A stretch of 64,000 nt of DNA from NCBI RefSeq assembly GCF_014649835.1, contig NZ_BMTU01000002.1, positions 248,001 to 312,000 on the forward strand, written 5' to 3'. Made by a program: the position numbers and the translations under genes. The notes under the pieces are model-generated. The model worked only from the letters and a program-made list of their open reading frames with translations. It made no database searches and had not been told where the DNA came from. Source of the stretch: Streptomyces pilosus (GTDB lineage Bacteria; Actinomycetota; Actinomycetes; Streptomycetales; Streptomycetaceae). Numbering within the stretch: position 1 is the stretch's first letter; the number at the start of each line of letters is the position of its first letter. Below are positions 40,149 through 48,187 of the stretch, one piece after another.

Positions 40149-41012
40149 ATGCCGGAACTTCCCGAGGTCGAGGCGCTCAAGGACTTCCTCACCGAGCACC
40201 TGACCGGCCACGAGATCGTCCGTGTGCTGCCCGTGGCGATCAGCGTCCTGAAGACCTACGACCCGCCGGTCACGGCGGTCGAGGGCCGCGAGGTCACCGC
40301 CGTGCGCCGGTACGGCAAGTTCCTCGCCCTCGCCACGGACGGCGGGCCGTACCTCGTCACCCATCTGGCCCGCGCGGGCTGGCTGCAGTGGCGGGACCCG
40401 CTGCCCGGCGGGCCGCCCCGCCCCGGCAGGGGACCGCTCGCGCTGCGGGTCGCGCTGGAGACCGGAGCGGGCTTCGATCTGACCGAGGCCGGCACCCAGA
40501 AGCGGCTCGCGGTGTACGTCGTGGCCGATCCCGGGGAGGTCGCGGGCATCGCCCGGCTGGGGCCGGACCCGCTGGCCGACGACTTCGACGAGCGGCGCCT
40601 GGCGGACCTGCTGGCCGGGGAACGCCGTCGGATCAAGGGCGCGCTGCGGGACCAGGGCCTCATCGCGGGTGTCGGGAACGCCTACAGCGACGAGATCCTG
40701 CACGCCGCCCGCATGTCCCCCTACAAGCCGGCCGGCTCGCTCACCCCGGAGGAGACCACCCGGCTGTACGAGGCCCTGCGGACCACCCTCGCCGAGGCGG
40801 TGGAACGCTCGCGGGGGGTCGCGGCCGGGCGGCTGAAGGCCGAGAAGAAGAGCGGCCTCAGGGTGCACGGCCGCACGGGCGAGGCCTGCCCGGTGTGCGG
40901 GGACACCGTCCGCGAGGTCTCCTTCAGCGACTCCTCGCTGCAGTACTGCCCCACCTGCCAGACCGGCGGCAGGCCCCTGGCCGACCGCAGGCTCTCCCGC
41001 CTGCTGAAGTGA
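40149..41012 (+). CDS. Formamidopyrimidine-DNA glycosylase / endonuclease VIII family protein
   Basis: 287 residues starting MPELPEVEALKDFL, with Pro1/Glu2 catalytic residues of Fpg/Nei enzymes, KFLALATDGGPYLVTHL, an H2TH region (LIAGVGNAYSDEILHAA) and a C-terminal C-x2-C-x16-C-x2-C zinc finger (CPVCGDTVREV ... CPTC). It excises oxidised bases and nicks the AP site. The strand-opening residues differ from classic MutM, so it is probably one of the extra actinobacterial Fpg/Nei paralogues. Starts 31 bases after the phosphatase stop. Confidence 0.9.
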   Translation: MPELPEVEALKDFLTEHLTGHEIVRVLPVAISVLKTYDPPVTAVEGREVTAVRRYGKFLALATDGGPYLVTHLARAGWLQWRDPLPGGPPRPGRGPLALRVALETGAGFDLTEAGTQKRLAVYVVADPGEVAGIARLGPDPLADDFDERRLADLLAGERRRIKGALRDQGLIAGVGNAYSDEILHAARMSPYKPAGSLTPEETTRLYEALRTTLAEAVERSRGVAAGRLKAEKKSGLRVHGRTGEACPVCGDTVREVSFSDSSLQYCPTCQTGGRPLADRRLSRLLK

Positions 41013-41061
41013 GCCCCGGGCCGTGGCCCCCGAGGGCCGCGGCGTCACGGGGGCGCGGGCG

Positions 41062-41721
41062 TCACCGGGGCTGCAGTGTCACCAGATGCTCGCCCTGTGC
41101 CGTGCGCACCTCGTAGCGGGCGATCTCGTCGGGGTGCAGGGCCGAACCGCTCAGCATGGTGTTGGGGCGCGCGTCGTGACGGGCCACGCTCCAGCTGGTC
41201 ACCGTCTCCTCGGAGCCGTCCCGGCCGACCACCACCAGACGGCAGACCCGGGGGCCCGCGCCGTCCTTCACCTTCAGCCGCACGTGGCTGCCCCACGCCT
41301 CGTCCGCCGCGGTCACCTCCGCCCACACCCCGGACCGCTCGTCGGTCGCCGCGACGCTCACGGCGCTCTCGCCGCCGCCACCGTCCTGCGCCATCACCGC
41401 GACCGAGGGCGCGGACACCGCGAGCACCACCGAGGCGGCCAGTGCGAGCAGCAGCCGGCGGCGCCCCGTGCGGTTGCGTGCCGCCACCTGGGACACGAGC
41501 CGGTCCAGCATCCGGGGGCCGGGCTTGGCCAGCGGGTGCACCGGGCGCGGTGTCGCGCTCCGGTACAACATCAACTGACGTGCCACAGGCCCGAATTCGG
41601 TCACCTGGACAGCGCAGCTCGGGCACTCCATGAGGTGGTCCTCGAAGCGGAACGCCTCCGCCTCGTCCAGCACGCCGAGCGCGTAGGCGCCGACGTCGCG
41701 ATGCCTTTCCAGGGACCTCAT
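41062..41721 (-). CDS. Zinc-binding anti-sigma factor with one transmembrane helix
   Basis: 219 residues. The N-terminal ZAS pattern is present: His in LERHRDVGAYALG and HLMECPSC (H-x3-C-x2-C). A single hydrophobic helix follows (RRRLLLALAASVVLAVSAPSVAVM, about residues 87-110), then an extracellular domain of about 105 residues. It would hold an ECF sigma factor at the membrane. The likely partner is the sigma gene at 42521-43066 on the same strand, with one unknown gene between. Confidence 0.88.
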   Translation of the reverse strand: MRSLERHRDVGAYALGVLDEAEAFRFEDHLMECPSCAVQVTEFGPVARQLMLYRSATPRPVHPLAKPGPRMLDRLVSQVAARNRTGRRRLLLALAASVVLAVSAPSVAVMAQDGGGGESAVSVAATDERSGVWAEVTAADEAWGSHVRLKVKDGAGPRVCRLVVVGRDGSEETVTSWSVARHDARPNTMLSGSALHPDEIARYEVRTAQGEHLVTLQPR

Positions 41722-41871
41722 GCCGAATCCTCGTGCCGTTGGGTGCGGGTGGGGTTACTCCTTGCTCCCACCGGTACGCACCAGTCGGCCGAATCACTCA
41801 AGCCACGTGCCGAATCGTGACCAAAGGATTCGGAGCCCTCCGGCCCGCGGATTGGTCGGATTCCGAGGAAC

Positions 41872-42384
41872 CTAGAAAAGATGGATGGCGAGGTGGCCGA
41901 GCGGCAGTCCGAGCTCCCAGGCGGGCGTCCACACCTCGGGTCCCTCACCCTCGCCGCCCGCCGCGCCACCCGGTACCGCGTCGAGGTCCGGGGCGAGCAG
42001 TTCCGTCTCCCGCAGCCAGCGCCACGCCTCCCGGGCCAGCTCCAGATCCGGGTCCGGCGTCCCGCGGCCGGCCGCGCCCCGGGCCACGTCGGCCAGGCGG
42101 CCCTGCACCCATTCCTGCCAGGGCTGGTCGTACGCGGTCAGCGACAGCCAGGTCTCCAGCTGGGTGATCACCCGGATCCCGGACAGCTCGCCCTCGGTGT
42201 CGGACAGGAAGACGGTGAGCGCCAGCGCGTCCCGGCCGGCCCGGAACTCGAACGACGTCGGCGGCATGAGATCGCCGCTGCGCAGCAGCTCGTCGGCGAT
42301 GTACTCGGCGTACAACCAGGCCATCGGGACGGTCAGTTCACCGTCACCGGTGTCGTCCGTGCTCTCTCGACCTCTGTGCAGCAT
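41872..42384 (-). CDS. Conserved-looking protein of unknown function between sigma and anti-sigma genes
   Basis: 170 residues, acidic, without signal peptide or membrane helix. Hydrophobic-aromatic runs (VPMAWLYAEYIADELL, LETWLSLTAYDQPWQEWVQ, AREAWRWLRE) suggest a small globular fold. I recognise no domain. GGAAGG precedes ATG 42384. It lies between the ECF sigma gene and the anti-sigma gene on the same strand, which hints that it belongs to that signalling unit, but gaps of 136 and 150 bases mean separate promoters are possible. Confidence 0.65.
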   Translation of the reverse strand: MLHRGRESTDDTGDGELTVPMAWLYAEYIADELLRSGDLMPPTSFEFRAGRDALALTVFLSDTEGELSGIRVITQLETWLSLTAYDQPWQEWVQGRLADVARGAAGRGTPDPDLELAREAWRWLRETELLAPDLDAVPGGAAGGEGEGPEVWTPAWELGLPLGHLAIHLF

Positions 42385-42520
42385 CCCTTCCTGCCTTCCT
42401 CCGGTGCGTGCGCGTCGCCCGAACCCGGGCCCCCGGTCCGGAACACGGATGAGGACAGCCGATTACTCAACCGGGGTCGTCGGCAAGGCGCTTTACGGAG
42501 GCTTGACTCGGCAGTCGGTT

Positions 42521-43066
42521 TCACCGCATGTCGGGGGCGTATCCGGGAAGCACCCGGCGCAGGGCGCGCAGCGCGTAGTACGCGCGGGACTTCACGGTAC
42601 CGGGCGGGATCCCGAGGGCCGTCGCGGCTTCCGCCACACTCGCCCCCTGGAAGTACACCAGCACCAGGACGTCACGGTGCTCCGGAGTGAGTGTCTTCAC
42701 AGCCTCACGGACGTCGAGCGCCGCCGCGGCCCGCTCGGCGTGATCCGAGATCACCCGGGCGTTCTCCAGCACCGCGTCCCCGACCTCGGGCGGACGGGCC
42801 TGCCGGGCCCGCCGCGCGTCGATCGCGAGCCGCCGCCCCACGGTCAGCAGCCAGGGCCGTACGGAGTCGAAGTTCTCGGCGCGCAATGCCTCGGGGTGCT
42901 GCCACGCGCGCACCAGCGTCTCCTGCACCAGATCCTCCGCGCGCTGCCGGTCGCCGTCGCAGAGCCGGAGCAGCAGCGCGAAGAGGGGCCGGCCGTGCTC
43001 GCGCTGCAGTGCGGCGAGCTCGTGCTCGGCGGTCGTCCCGTTCGTGAGTGTGATTCCGGCCGTCAT
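42521..43066 (-). CDS. ECF RNA polymerase sigma factor
   Basis: 181 residues from ATG 43066. Region 2 is visible as LLLRLCDGDRQRAEDLVQETLVRAW, and region 4 as LTPEHRDVLVLVYFQGASVAEAATALGIPPGTVKSRAYYALRALR, with a clear HTH. The protein ends soon after region 4. The frame is open for another 39 codons upstream, but that extension is Arg/Ala-rich and unlike a sigma N-terminus. It resembles the SigK/SigL-type ECF groups paired with ZAS anti-sigma factors, and such an anti-sigma gene lies 800 bases downstream. Confidence 0.9.
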   Translation of the reverse strand: MTAGITLTNGTTAEHELAALQREHGRPLFALLLRLCDGDRQRAEDLVQETLVRAWQHPEALRAENFDSVRPWLLTVGRRLAIDARRARQARPPEVGDAVLENARVISDHAERAAAALDVREAVKTLTPEHRDVLVLVYFQGASVAEAATALGIPPGTVKSRAYYALRALRRVLPGYAPDMR

Positions 43067-43243
43067 GGCCGTATGCCAGCGCACGGCGCCCGCCGGGGAC
43101 AGGGCGCGTGCAGCGGCGTGCGGCGGACGGTCGATCGCGTCGGCGAACGGTTCGACGAACGGTCGGGACGGGCGTTCGCGCACGCCGGACGGCCTAAAGG
43201 GCGTGTCGGAGCGACCGTCGTCAGGACGCGGCTTCTTACCTGT

Positions 43244-43252
43244 TTATCCACA
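43244..43252 (+). promoter_or_regulatory. Isolated DnaA-box-like sequence
   Basis: TTATCCACA is the classical 9-base DnaA box, sitting in an AT-rich patch 25 bases before the CapA-like gene start. A single copy is not an origin; it may be chance, a titration site or part of the promoter. Confidence 0.3.
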
Positions 43253-43277
43253 AATACGACTACAGCGGGGTGAAGTG

Positions 43278-44432
43278 ATGATCGCACGCAGTCGGCAGGT
43301 GGCCCTCGTCCTGACCGTCGTCCTCGCCGCGGGGGCCGCCTGCCAGGCCCGCGACCACCGGCCGCCGGAACCGGGGCGTCCGGCCCCCTCCGCGCCGGGC
43401 CGCCCCGGCTTCACCCTCGTCGCCTCCGGTGACGTGCTGCCCCACACCTCGATCATCGAGCGCGCCCGCTACGACGCCGGCGGCACCGGGTACGACTTCC
43501 GGCCGATGCTCTCCGGCATCCGCTCCGTCGTCGCCCCCGCGGACGTGGCGCTGTGCCACATGGAGACCGTCTACGGCGCCGACGGCGACTACACCGGCTA
43601 TCCCCTCTTCAAGTCGCCGCCCGAGATCGCCGACGCCCTCGCCGCGACCGGCTACGACGGCTGCTCCACCGCCTCCAACCACAGCCTCGACGACGGCGCG
43701 GAGGGCATCCGCCGCACGCTCGACGCCCTCGACCGGGCGGGCGTCCGGCACGCCGGCTCGGCGCGCAGCGAGCGGGAGGCCCGCACCGCCACCGTGCTCC
43801 GCGCGGGCGGGGCGCGTCTCGCCCATCTCGCCTACACCTACGACACCAACGGCCTGGCGATGCCCCCCGGCCGGCCCTGGGCGGTCAACCTGGTCGACGA
43901 GGCCCGGATCGTCGAGGACGCGCGGGCCGCCCGCCGGGCCGGAGCCGATGTCGTCGTGGTCTCGGTGCACTGGGGCACCGAGTGGCAGGACGCCCCCGAC
44001 GAGCGGCAGACCGGGCTGGCCCGCTCGCTCACCGCCTCGACCACCGGCGGCCGCCCCGACATCGACCTGATCCTCGGCACCCACGCCCATGTGCCGCAGG
44101 CGTACGAGAAGGTCAACGGCACCTGGGTGGTCTACGGCATGGGCGATCAGATCGCCGGTGAGATGACCGGCCCCGACGGCGTGCGGGACGCCCGCGGCAA
44201 CCAGTCCACCCTCGCCCGCTTCACCTTCGCCCCGCCCGCCCGCGAGGGCGGGCGCTGGGAGGTCGCCCGTGCCGAGTTCGTTCCGCAGTTCTTCGACGTG
44301 GACGCCGGGCGGGTGGTCGACCTCAACCGGGCGCTCGCCCGCGGGGCCGAGGTGCGCCCGGTGCGCGACCGGATCCGGGACGTGGTGCTGAGCCGTGGCG
44401 CGGCGCAGGACGGCCTGACGATGGGGGAGTAG
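43278..44432 (+). CDS. CapA-family putative lipoprotein (poly-gamma-glutamate capsule protein-like phosphoesterase fold)
   Basis: 384 residues. The N-terminal signal MIARSRQVALVLTVVLAAGAAC ends in a Cys at residue 22, a probable lipid attachment although the -3 residue is Gly instead of Leu. The PGA_cap domain follows with SGDVLPHTSIIERA, METVYG, SNHSLDDG, VSVHWGTEWQ and GTHAHVPQAYE, the metal-binding motifs of the calcineurin-like fold used by CapA. No capBC genes are adjacent, so a role in polyglutamate synthesis is not implied. Divergent from the ECF sigma gene. Confidence 0.87.
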   Translation: MIARSRQVALVLTVVLAAGAACQARDHRPPEPGRPAPSAPGRPGFTLVASGDVLPHTSIIERARYDAGGTGYDFRPMLSGIRSVVAPADVALCHMETVYGADGDYTGYPLFKSPPEIADALAATGYDGCSTASNHSLDDGAEGIRRTLDALDRAGVRHAGSARSEREARTATVLRAGGARLAHLAYTYDTNGLAMPPGRPWAVNLVDEARIVEDARAARRAGADVVVVSVHWGTEWQDAPDERQTGLARSLTASTTGGRPDIDLILGTHAHVPQAYEKVNGTWVVYGMGDQIAGEMTGPDGVRDARGNQSTLARFTFAPPAREGGRWEVARAEFVPQFFDVDAGRVVDLNRALARGAEVRPVRDRIRDVVLSRGAAQDGLTMGE

Positions 44433-44438
44433 GGGCCG

Positions 44439-44912
44439 TCAGTCGGTGTCGACGTGGTCCAGTGCCCGGAGCAGTTCGCCCAGCACCCGCAGACAGGCCG
44501 TCACGTCGGCCTCCGTCAGGCCCCCGCCGGTCTCCCGCAGCAGCCGGTGCTCGCTCTCCAGGACGGCGGCGATCGCCTCGGCGCCCTGCCGCGTCGGACG
44601 GATCAGGGGGGAGCGCCGGTGGGCGGGATTGGGGACGCTCTCCACCAGGTGCTGCGCCGCCGCGTCGTTCACCATGCGCTGGACGAACTGCCGGCTGATC
44701 GCCTGTGCCCGGCCCATCTGCGGCACCGTCATGGGCCCGTTGCGGTGCAGCAGCGTCAGCACGGCACGGACGCCCAGCGACAGTCTCGCGCCGTCCAGCC
44801 CCTGCTCCACGCTGCGCTGGGCGCGCCGGTAGAGGGGGCCGACCAGGTCGTACACCTCGGTGAGGCGGCGGCCGAGTTCGTCCGGGGGGAGGGGGGTGTC
44901 GATGTCCTTCAC
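44439..44912 (-). CDS. MarR-family transcriptional regulator
   Basis: 157 residues with a MarR winged helix: helices LSLGVRAVLTLLHRNGPMTVPQMGRAQAISRQFVQRMVNDA and wing HRRSPLIRPTRQG, plus N- and C-terminal dimer helices. GTG 44912. The gene faces an alpha/beta hydrolase across 57 bases holding two copies of an inverted repeat, so it probably represses both. Inducer unknown. Confidence 0.9.
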   Translation of the reverse strand: MKDIDTPLPPDELGRRLTEVYDLVGPLYRRAQRSVEQGLDGARLSLGVRAVLTLLHRNGPMTVPQMGRAQAISRQFVQRMVNDAAAQHLVESVPNPAHRRSPLIRPTRQGAEAIAAVLESEHRLLRETGGGLTEADVTACLRVLGELLRALDHVDTD

Positions 44913-44921
44913 CCCGCCATC

Positions 44922-44971
44922 ATGACATCCAGGTTGTCAAACTCGGCGCAAGATGACACCTTGGTTGTCAT
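44922..44971. promoter_or_regulatory. Two MarR operator copies between divergent genes
   Basis: ATGACATCCAGGTTGTCA (44922-44939) and ATGACACCTTGGTTGTCA (44953-44970) share TGACA and TGTCA arms and are spaced 31 bases start to start, about three helical turns on one DNA face. The second copy runs into the hydrolase ATG, so binding there would block transcription and the start region together. Confidence 0.75.
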
Positions 44972-45785
44972 GACTGCTGCTTCGGACCTGCGTTTCCTGT
45001 CCACCGACGACGGTGATCTGGCCTACCTGGACACCGGTTCCGGCGATCCCGTCGTCCTGATCCACTCGGGGTACGTGGACCACCGGGTCTGGCGGGACCA
45101 GATCCCCGCCCTGGCCGCACACCACCGGGTGATCGCCCCGGACGTGCGCGGCCACGGTTTCTCGGCCAACGCGACCGCGCCGTTCCGCTGGGCCGACGAC
45201 CTGGCCGCGCTGCTGCGCCACCTGGACGCGGGACCCGCCGTCCTCGTGGGCCTGTCCATGGGCGGTGTGATCGCCACCGACACGGTGCTGGAACATCCCG
45301 GGCTGGTCCGCGCCGTGGTCACCTCCGGCGCCGTGACCGGGGACTTCCAGTACACCGATCCCTGGCACGAGGAGCTCCGGGCGGAGAGCGCCCGGGCGCT
45401 GGCCGCAGGCGACCCGGAGGCCTGGCTGCGGTCCTTCCTGCGCGTGGTGCCCGGCCCGTACCGCAGCGAGGACGACATGGATCCGGACATCGTGCGCAGG
45501 CTGCGCGAGATGGCCCTCCACACGCTCGCCAAGCACACCCCGGACGAGAAGGACTGGCTGGTGCGCCTGACCGGCTCCTGGGACCGGGTGGCGGAGATCG
45601 GCGTCCCGGTGCTCGCCCTCAACGGATCCCTCGAACCCGCCGACCTGCACGCCGCGGCCGAGCGGCTCACCGCCGCCGTCCCCGACGGCCGGTCGGTCAC
45701 CGTCGAGGGAACCGGCCACTACCCGAACCTGGAGCGGCCGCGGCTCTTCAACGACACCGTCCTCGGTTTCCTGCGCTCCCTCTGA
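44970..45785 (+). CDS. Alpha/beta-fold hydrolase
   Basis: 271 residues of the standard fold: oxyanion region HSGYVDHRVW, nucleophile elbow GLSMGG (Ser about residue 101), acid region near VLALNGSLEPADL and catalytic His in GTGHYPNLERP. No lid domain marks a specific substrate; close relatives are esterases, 3-oxoadipate enol-lactonases and perhydrolases. ATG 44970 lies inside the MarR operator with no ribosome site visible, so the transcript may be leaderless. Controlled by the divergent MarR gene by inference. Confidence 0.88.
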   Translation: MTAASDLRFLSTDDGDLAYLDTGSGDPVVLIHSGYVDHRVWRDQIPALAAHHRVIAPDVRGHGFSANATAPFRWADDLAALLRHLDAGPAVLVGLSMGGVIATDTVLEHPGLVRAVVTSGAVTGDFQYTDPWHEELRAESARALAAGDPEAWLRSFLRVVPGPYRSEDDMDPDIVRRLREMALHTLAKHTPDEKDWLVRLTGSWDRVAEIGVPVLALNGSLEPADLHAAAERLTAAVPDGRSVTVEGTGHYPNLERPRLFNDTVLGFLRSL

Positions 45786-45808
45786 CGCGGCGTCGGCCGT
45801 GCCGCGGC

Positions 45809-45842
45809 GTGCCGGGCGGGCGGCAGCCCGTCCCCCCGGCAC
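45809..45842. terminator. Imperfect terminator hairpin between convergent genes
   Basis: GTGCCGGG pairs with CCCGGCAC, with an inner GGG/CCC step, in the 65-base interval between the hydrolase and the convergent universal stress gene. Confidence 0.5.
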
Positions 45843-45850
45843 CCGCCGCG

Positions 45851-46171
45851 CTACGGCACCACCGTCACCGGCCGGCGCCCGGCCTTCACCAGGCGCACCG
45901 CGACCGATCCGGCGAACCTCGCCTCCCGGATCCGGGCCACCAGGTCCTCGGCGACCTCCTCCGTGGCGGCCGCCACCGGCGCGCCCAGGGCGACTCCGGC
46001 CGCGGCCACCCGCTGCACGTACACGGGGGCGAGCAGCGTGCCCTGACGCCGCGCCAGGCCGGTGGCGGACGCCGCGGCCCGCAGCGAGGAGTCGGAGCCG
46101 TCCACCCCGGCCACGATGACCTTCGGACCGTCCGTGCCCCGTTCGAACCGGGAGGACTGCTGTTCCGTCAC
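45851..46171 (-). CDS. Shortened universal stress protein (UspA-like)
   Basis: 106 residues against the usual 140-150. The N-terminal strand-loop VIVAGVDGSDSSLRAAASA and the last strand GSVAVRLVKAGRRPVTVVP are recognisable, but the middle of the domain, including the G-x2-G-x9-G-S nucleotide loop, is mostly missing. It may be a degenerate or non-ATP-binding form. GTG 46171 has a weak ribosome site. Stands alone between convergent and divergent neighbours. Confidence 0.7.
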   Translation of the reverse strand: MTEQQSSRFERGTDGPKVIVAGVDGSDSSLRAAASATGLARRQGTLLAPVYVQRVAAAGVALGAPVAAATEEVAEDLVARIREARFAGSVAVRLVKAGRRPVTVVP

Positions 46172-46316
46172 GCGGACGAGGCCGGCGAACCGTCCGGTCC
46201 GGACCGCCGTTCACCCACCCCGTCCACCGGGCCGCGCTGCGCCGGCCGGGTGAAAAAGTGCCGCCGCACCAGTGTCGTCGAGGTGCGTCGGCCCTCCGCG
46301 GGGCGACTGATGAGTC

Positions 46317-47153
46317 ATGCAGAAGGATCAGTTGCTCACCCGGCGCCGGGCGTTGCTCACCGGCGCCGCCGCCCTGGGTGCGGCGGGTGTCGCCGCGGCG
46401 CTCGTGCCGGGCACCGGGAACAGGGCCGCGCCCCCGGCGCCGCCCGCGCCCGGAGCCCAGGCCGCCCGCCGCCCGCTCAAGCCCTCCGAGTACCGCCTGA
46501 GGCCGCTGACCGGCTACGGCCCGCCGAGCGCGACCGGCAGCACACCGGTGCGCACGGAACCGCTGCTGCGGATGTCCGGGCGCGGCCGCACCATGGTGCT
46601 GACCTTCGACGACGGACCCGACCCCCGCTACACCACGCCGATCCTGGACACCCTGGCCCGCTACGAGGTGCGGGCCATGTTCTTCGTGTGCGGGGAGATG
46701 GCGGCCGAGAACCCGGACCTCCTGGCCCGGATGGCGGACGAGGGGCACGTGGTCGGCAACCACACCTGGAGCCACCCCCTGCTCACGCGCCTCGGCCGCC
46801 GCCGGATCCGCCTGGAGATGGAACGCACCTGCGACATCATCGAGAAGGCGCACGGCGAACGCCCCCAGTGGTTCCGCGCGCCCTACGGCGCATGGAACCG
46901 CGCCGCCTTCCAGCTCGGCGCCGAGCTGGGCATGGAGCCCCTTGCCTGGACGGTCGACACCCTGGACTGGACCACACCGGGCACCGCCACCATCGTCGAC
47001 CGGGTGGAGGACGGCGCCGCCCCCGGCGTCGTGGTGCTCTCGCACGACGCCGGGGGCGATCGCTCGCAGAGCGTGCGGGCCCTGCGCGCCTACCTGCCCG
47101 GACTGCTCGACTCCGGCTACCACATCAGCGTGCCCCGCCGGCAGTACGCCTGA
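46317..47153 (+). CDS. Tat-exported polysaccharide deacetylase (NodB domain)
   Basis: 278 residues. A twin-arginine signal (LTRRRALLTGAAALGAAGVAAAL) suggests export of the folded protein. The NodB domain (about residues 90-270) has TFDDGP, HTWSHP (metal H-x3-H), RAPYGAWN and a late VVVLSHDAGG with the catalytic His. Substrates may be peptidoglycan or another GlcNAc polymer; a metal-dependent deacetylase of this kind alters wall sensitivity. It faces convergent sortase gene across a hairpin. Confidence 0.92.
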   Translation: MQKDQLLTRRRALLTGAAALGAAGVAAALVPGTGNRAAPPAPPAPGAQAARRPLKPSEYRLRPLTGYGPPSATGSTPVRTEPLLRMSGRGRTMVLTFDDGPDPRYTTPILDTLARYEVRAMFFVCGEMAAENPDLLARMADEGHVVGNHTWSHPLLTRLGRRRIRLEMERTCDIIEKAHGERPQWFRAPYGAWNRAAFQLGAELGMEPLAWTVDTLDWTTPGTATIVDRVEDGAAPGVVVLSHDAGGDRSQSVRALRAYLPGLLDSGYHISVPRRQYA

Positions 47154-47156
47154 GCG

Positions 47157-47178
47157 CCCCCGCCCGCCCGGGCGGGGG
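47157..47178. terminator. Bidirectional hairpin between deacetylase and sortase genes
   Basis: CCCCCGCCCG pairs with CGGGCGGGGG around CC, filling the 30-base gap between the two stop codons. Confidence 0.65.
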
Positions 47179-47183
47179 ACCGC

Positions 47184-47852
47184 TCAGCGGACCTCGGCCA
47201 GGCGGGCGAAGACGACGACGTTCCCGTCGTAGCCGTCCTGCGGGGAGAAGCCGCCGCCGCAGGTGATGACCCGCAGCTCCGCCGTCCCCTTGGAGGCGTA
47301 GACCCGGTCACCGGGGAAGTCGTTCTTCGCGAACACCTCGACCCCGTAGATCTCGAACACGGCCGTCTTCCCGTCCCTGCGGGCGATCTCGACGCGGCTG
47401 CCCTTCTGCAGCGCCCCCAGCCCGTAGAACACCGCCGGGCCCTGCGCGTTGTCGACATGGCCGACGACGACCGCCGTGCCCTTCTCGCCCGGCGCGACCG
47501 CGCCGGTGAACCAGCCCGCCAGATTCGGGTCCTCGGGCGGCGGCGCGTCCACCCAGCCCTCCACGTCCAGACCCACCGGCATGACCGGCGCGTCCACCTG
47601 GATCGCCGGGATGCGGACCCGTTCCGGCACGGCGTACGGCAGCGGCCCCACCGCGGGCACCGTGACCTCGCCGGGGGTCCGGACGTCGGCGGCGGCCGCG
47701 CCGGCCGGCTGGGGCGGACCGGTGTCGAACTCTCCCGAACCGTTGCGCAGGAGCGCGAGGCCGGTGAGCAGGACCAGCGCTATCACGCCCCACGGGGCGC
47801 GTCTTCTCCGCCGGGCCTCCCACTCGGCTTCGTCCGGCTCGAAAGCAGACAT
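47184..47852 (-). CDS. Class F sortase
   Basis: 222 residues: a cytosolic basic start, one N-terminal membrane helix (WGVIALVLLTGLALL), a linker, and a sortase barrel with catalytic His in VVVGHVDNAQGPAVF, Cys in LRVITCGGGFSPQ and a late Arg (VVVFARLAEVR is less certain as the catalytic Arg). GGGAAGG precedes ATG 47852. It is divergent from a secreted protein with a C-terminal membrane helix, the expected kind of partner; the pairing is inferred. Confidence 0.9.
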   Translation of the reverse strand: MSAFEPDEAEWEARRRRRAPWGVIALVLLTGLALLRNGSGEFDTGPPQPAGAAAADVRTPGEVTVPAVGPLPYAVPERVRIPAIQVDAPVMPVGLDVEGWVDAPPPEDPNLAGWFTGAVAPGEKGTAVVVGHVDNAQGPAVFYGLGALQKGSRVEIARRDGKTAVFEIYGVEVFAKNDFPGDRVYASKGTAELRVITCGGGFSPQDGYDGNVVVFARLAEVR

Positions 47853-48187
47853 TCGCCTTCCCCTCTCGACACGGCCGTCGCCGTACCACTCGCGCATGAC
47901 GAAAACGCTAGGCGGCGCGCGCGCAACCGGCGACGGGACGGCGGCGAACGGGTGGCCGGGACCCGACCCGGTGCGCCATCCGGGGCGGGACCCGACGAAG
48001 ATTTTCTGACGGTCCGTGACCTGCGGTGATATCCCCTGGCGCGGTGGTCCGCCGGGGGCTGCGCTCACCGGTACGGACCATTCCCGAAATGCGGTGCGGC
48101 GCAGGGCAACTGAGGGTCTTTCCGGGAGGTGCTTTCTCGCCGATCGGACCGGGGACGGGCCCCGGGGCGCCTTCCGCGGAGGATCAC
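47853..48187. other. 335-base divergent promoter region of sortase and surface-protein genes
   Basis: No credible frame is seen; the upstream extension of the surface-protein frame lacks a signal-like start. The interval presumably carries both promoters. No clear repeat or operator was found. Confidence 0.4.

Noticed and set aside
43244..43252. Replication origin.
   Set aside because: A single DnaA box without further copies or dnaA/dnaN genes.
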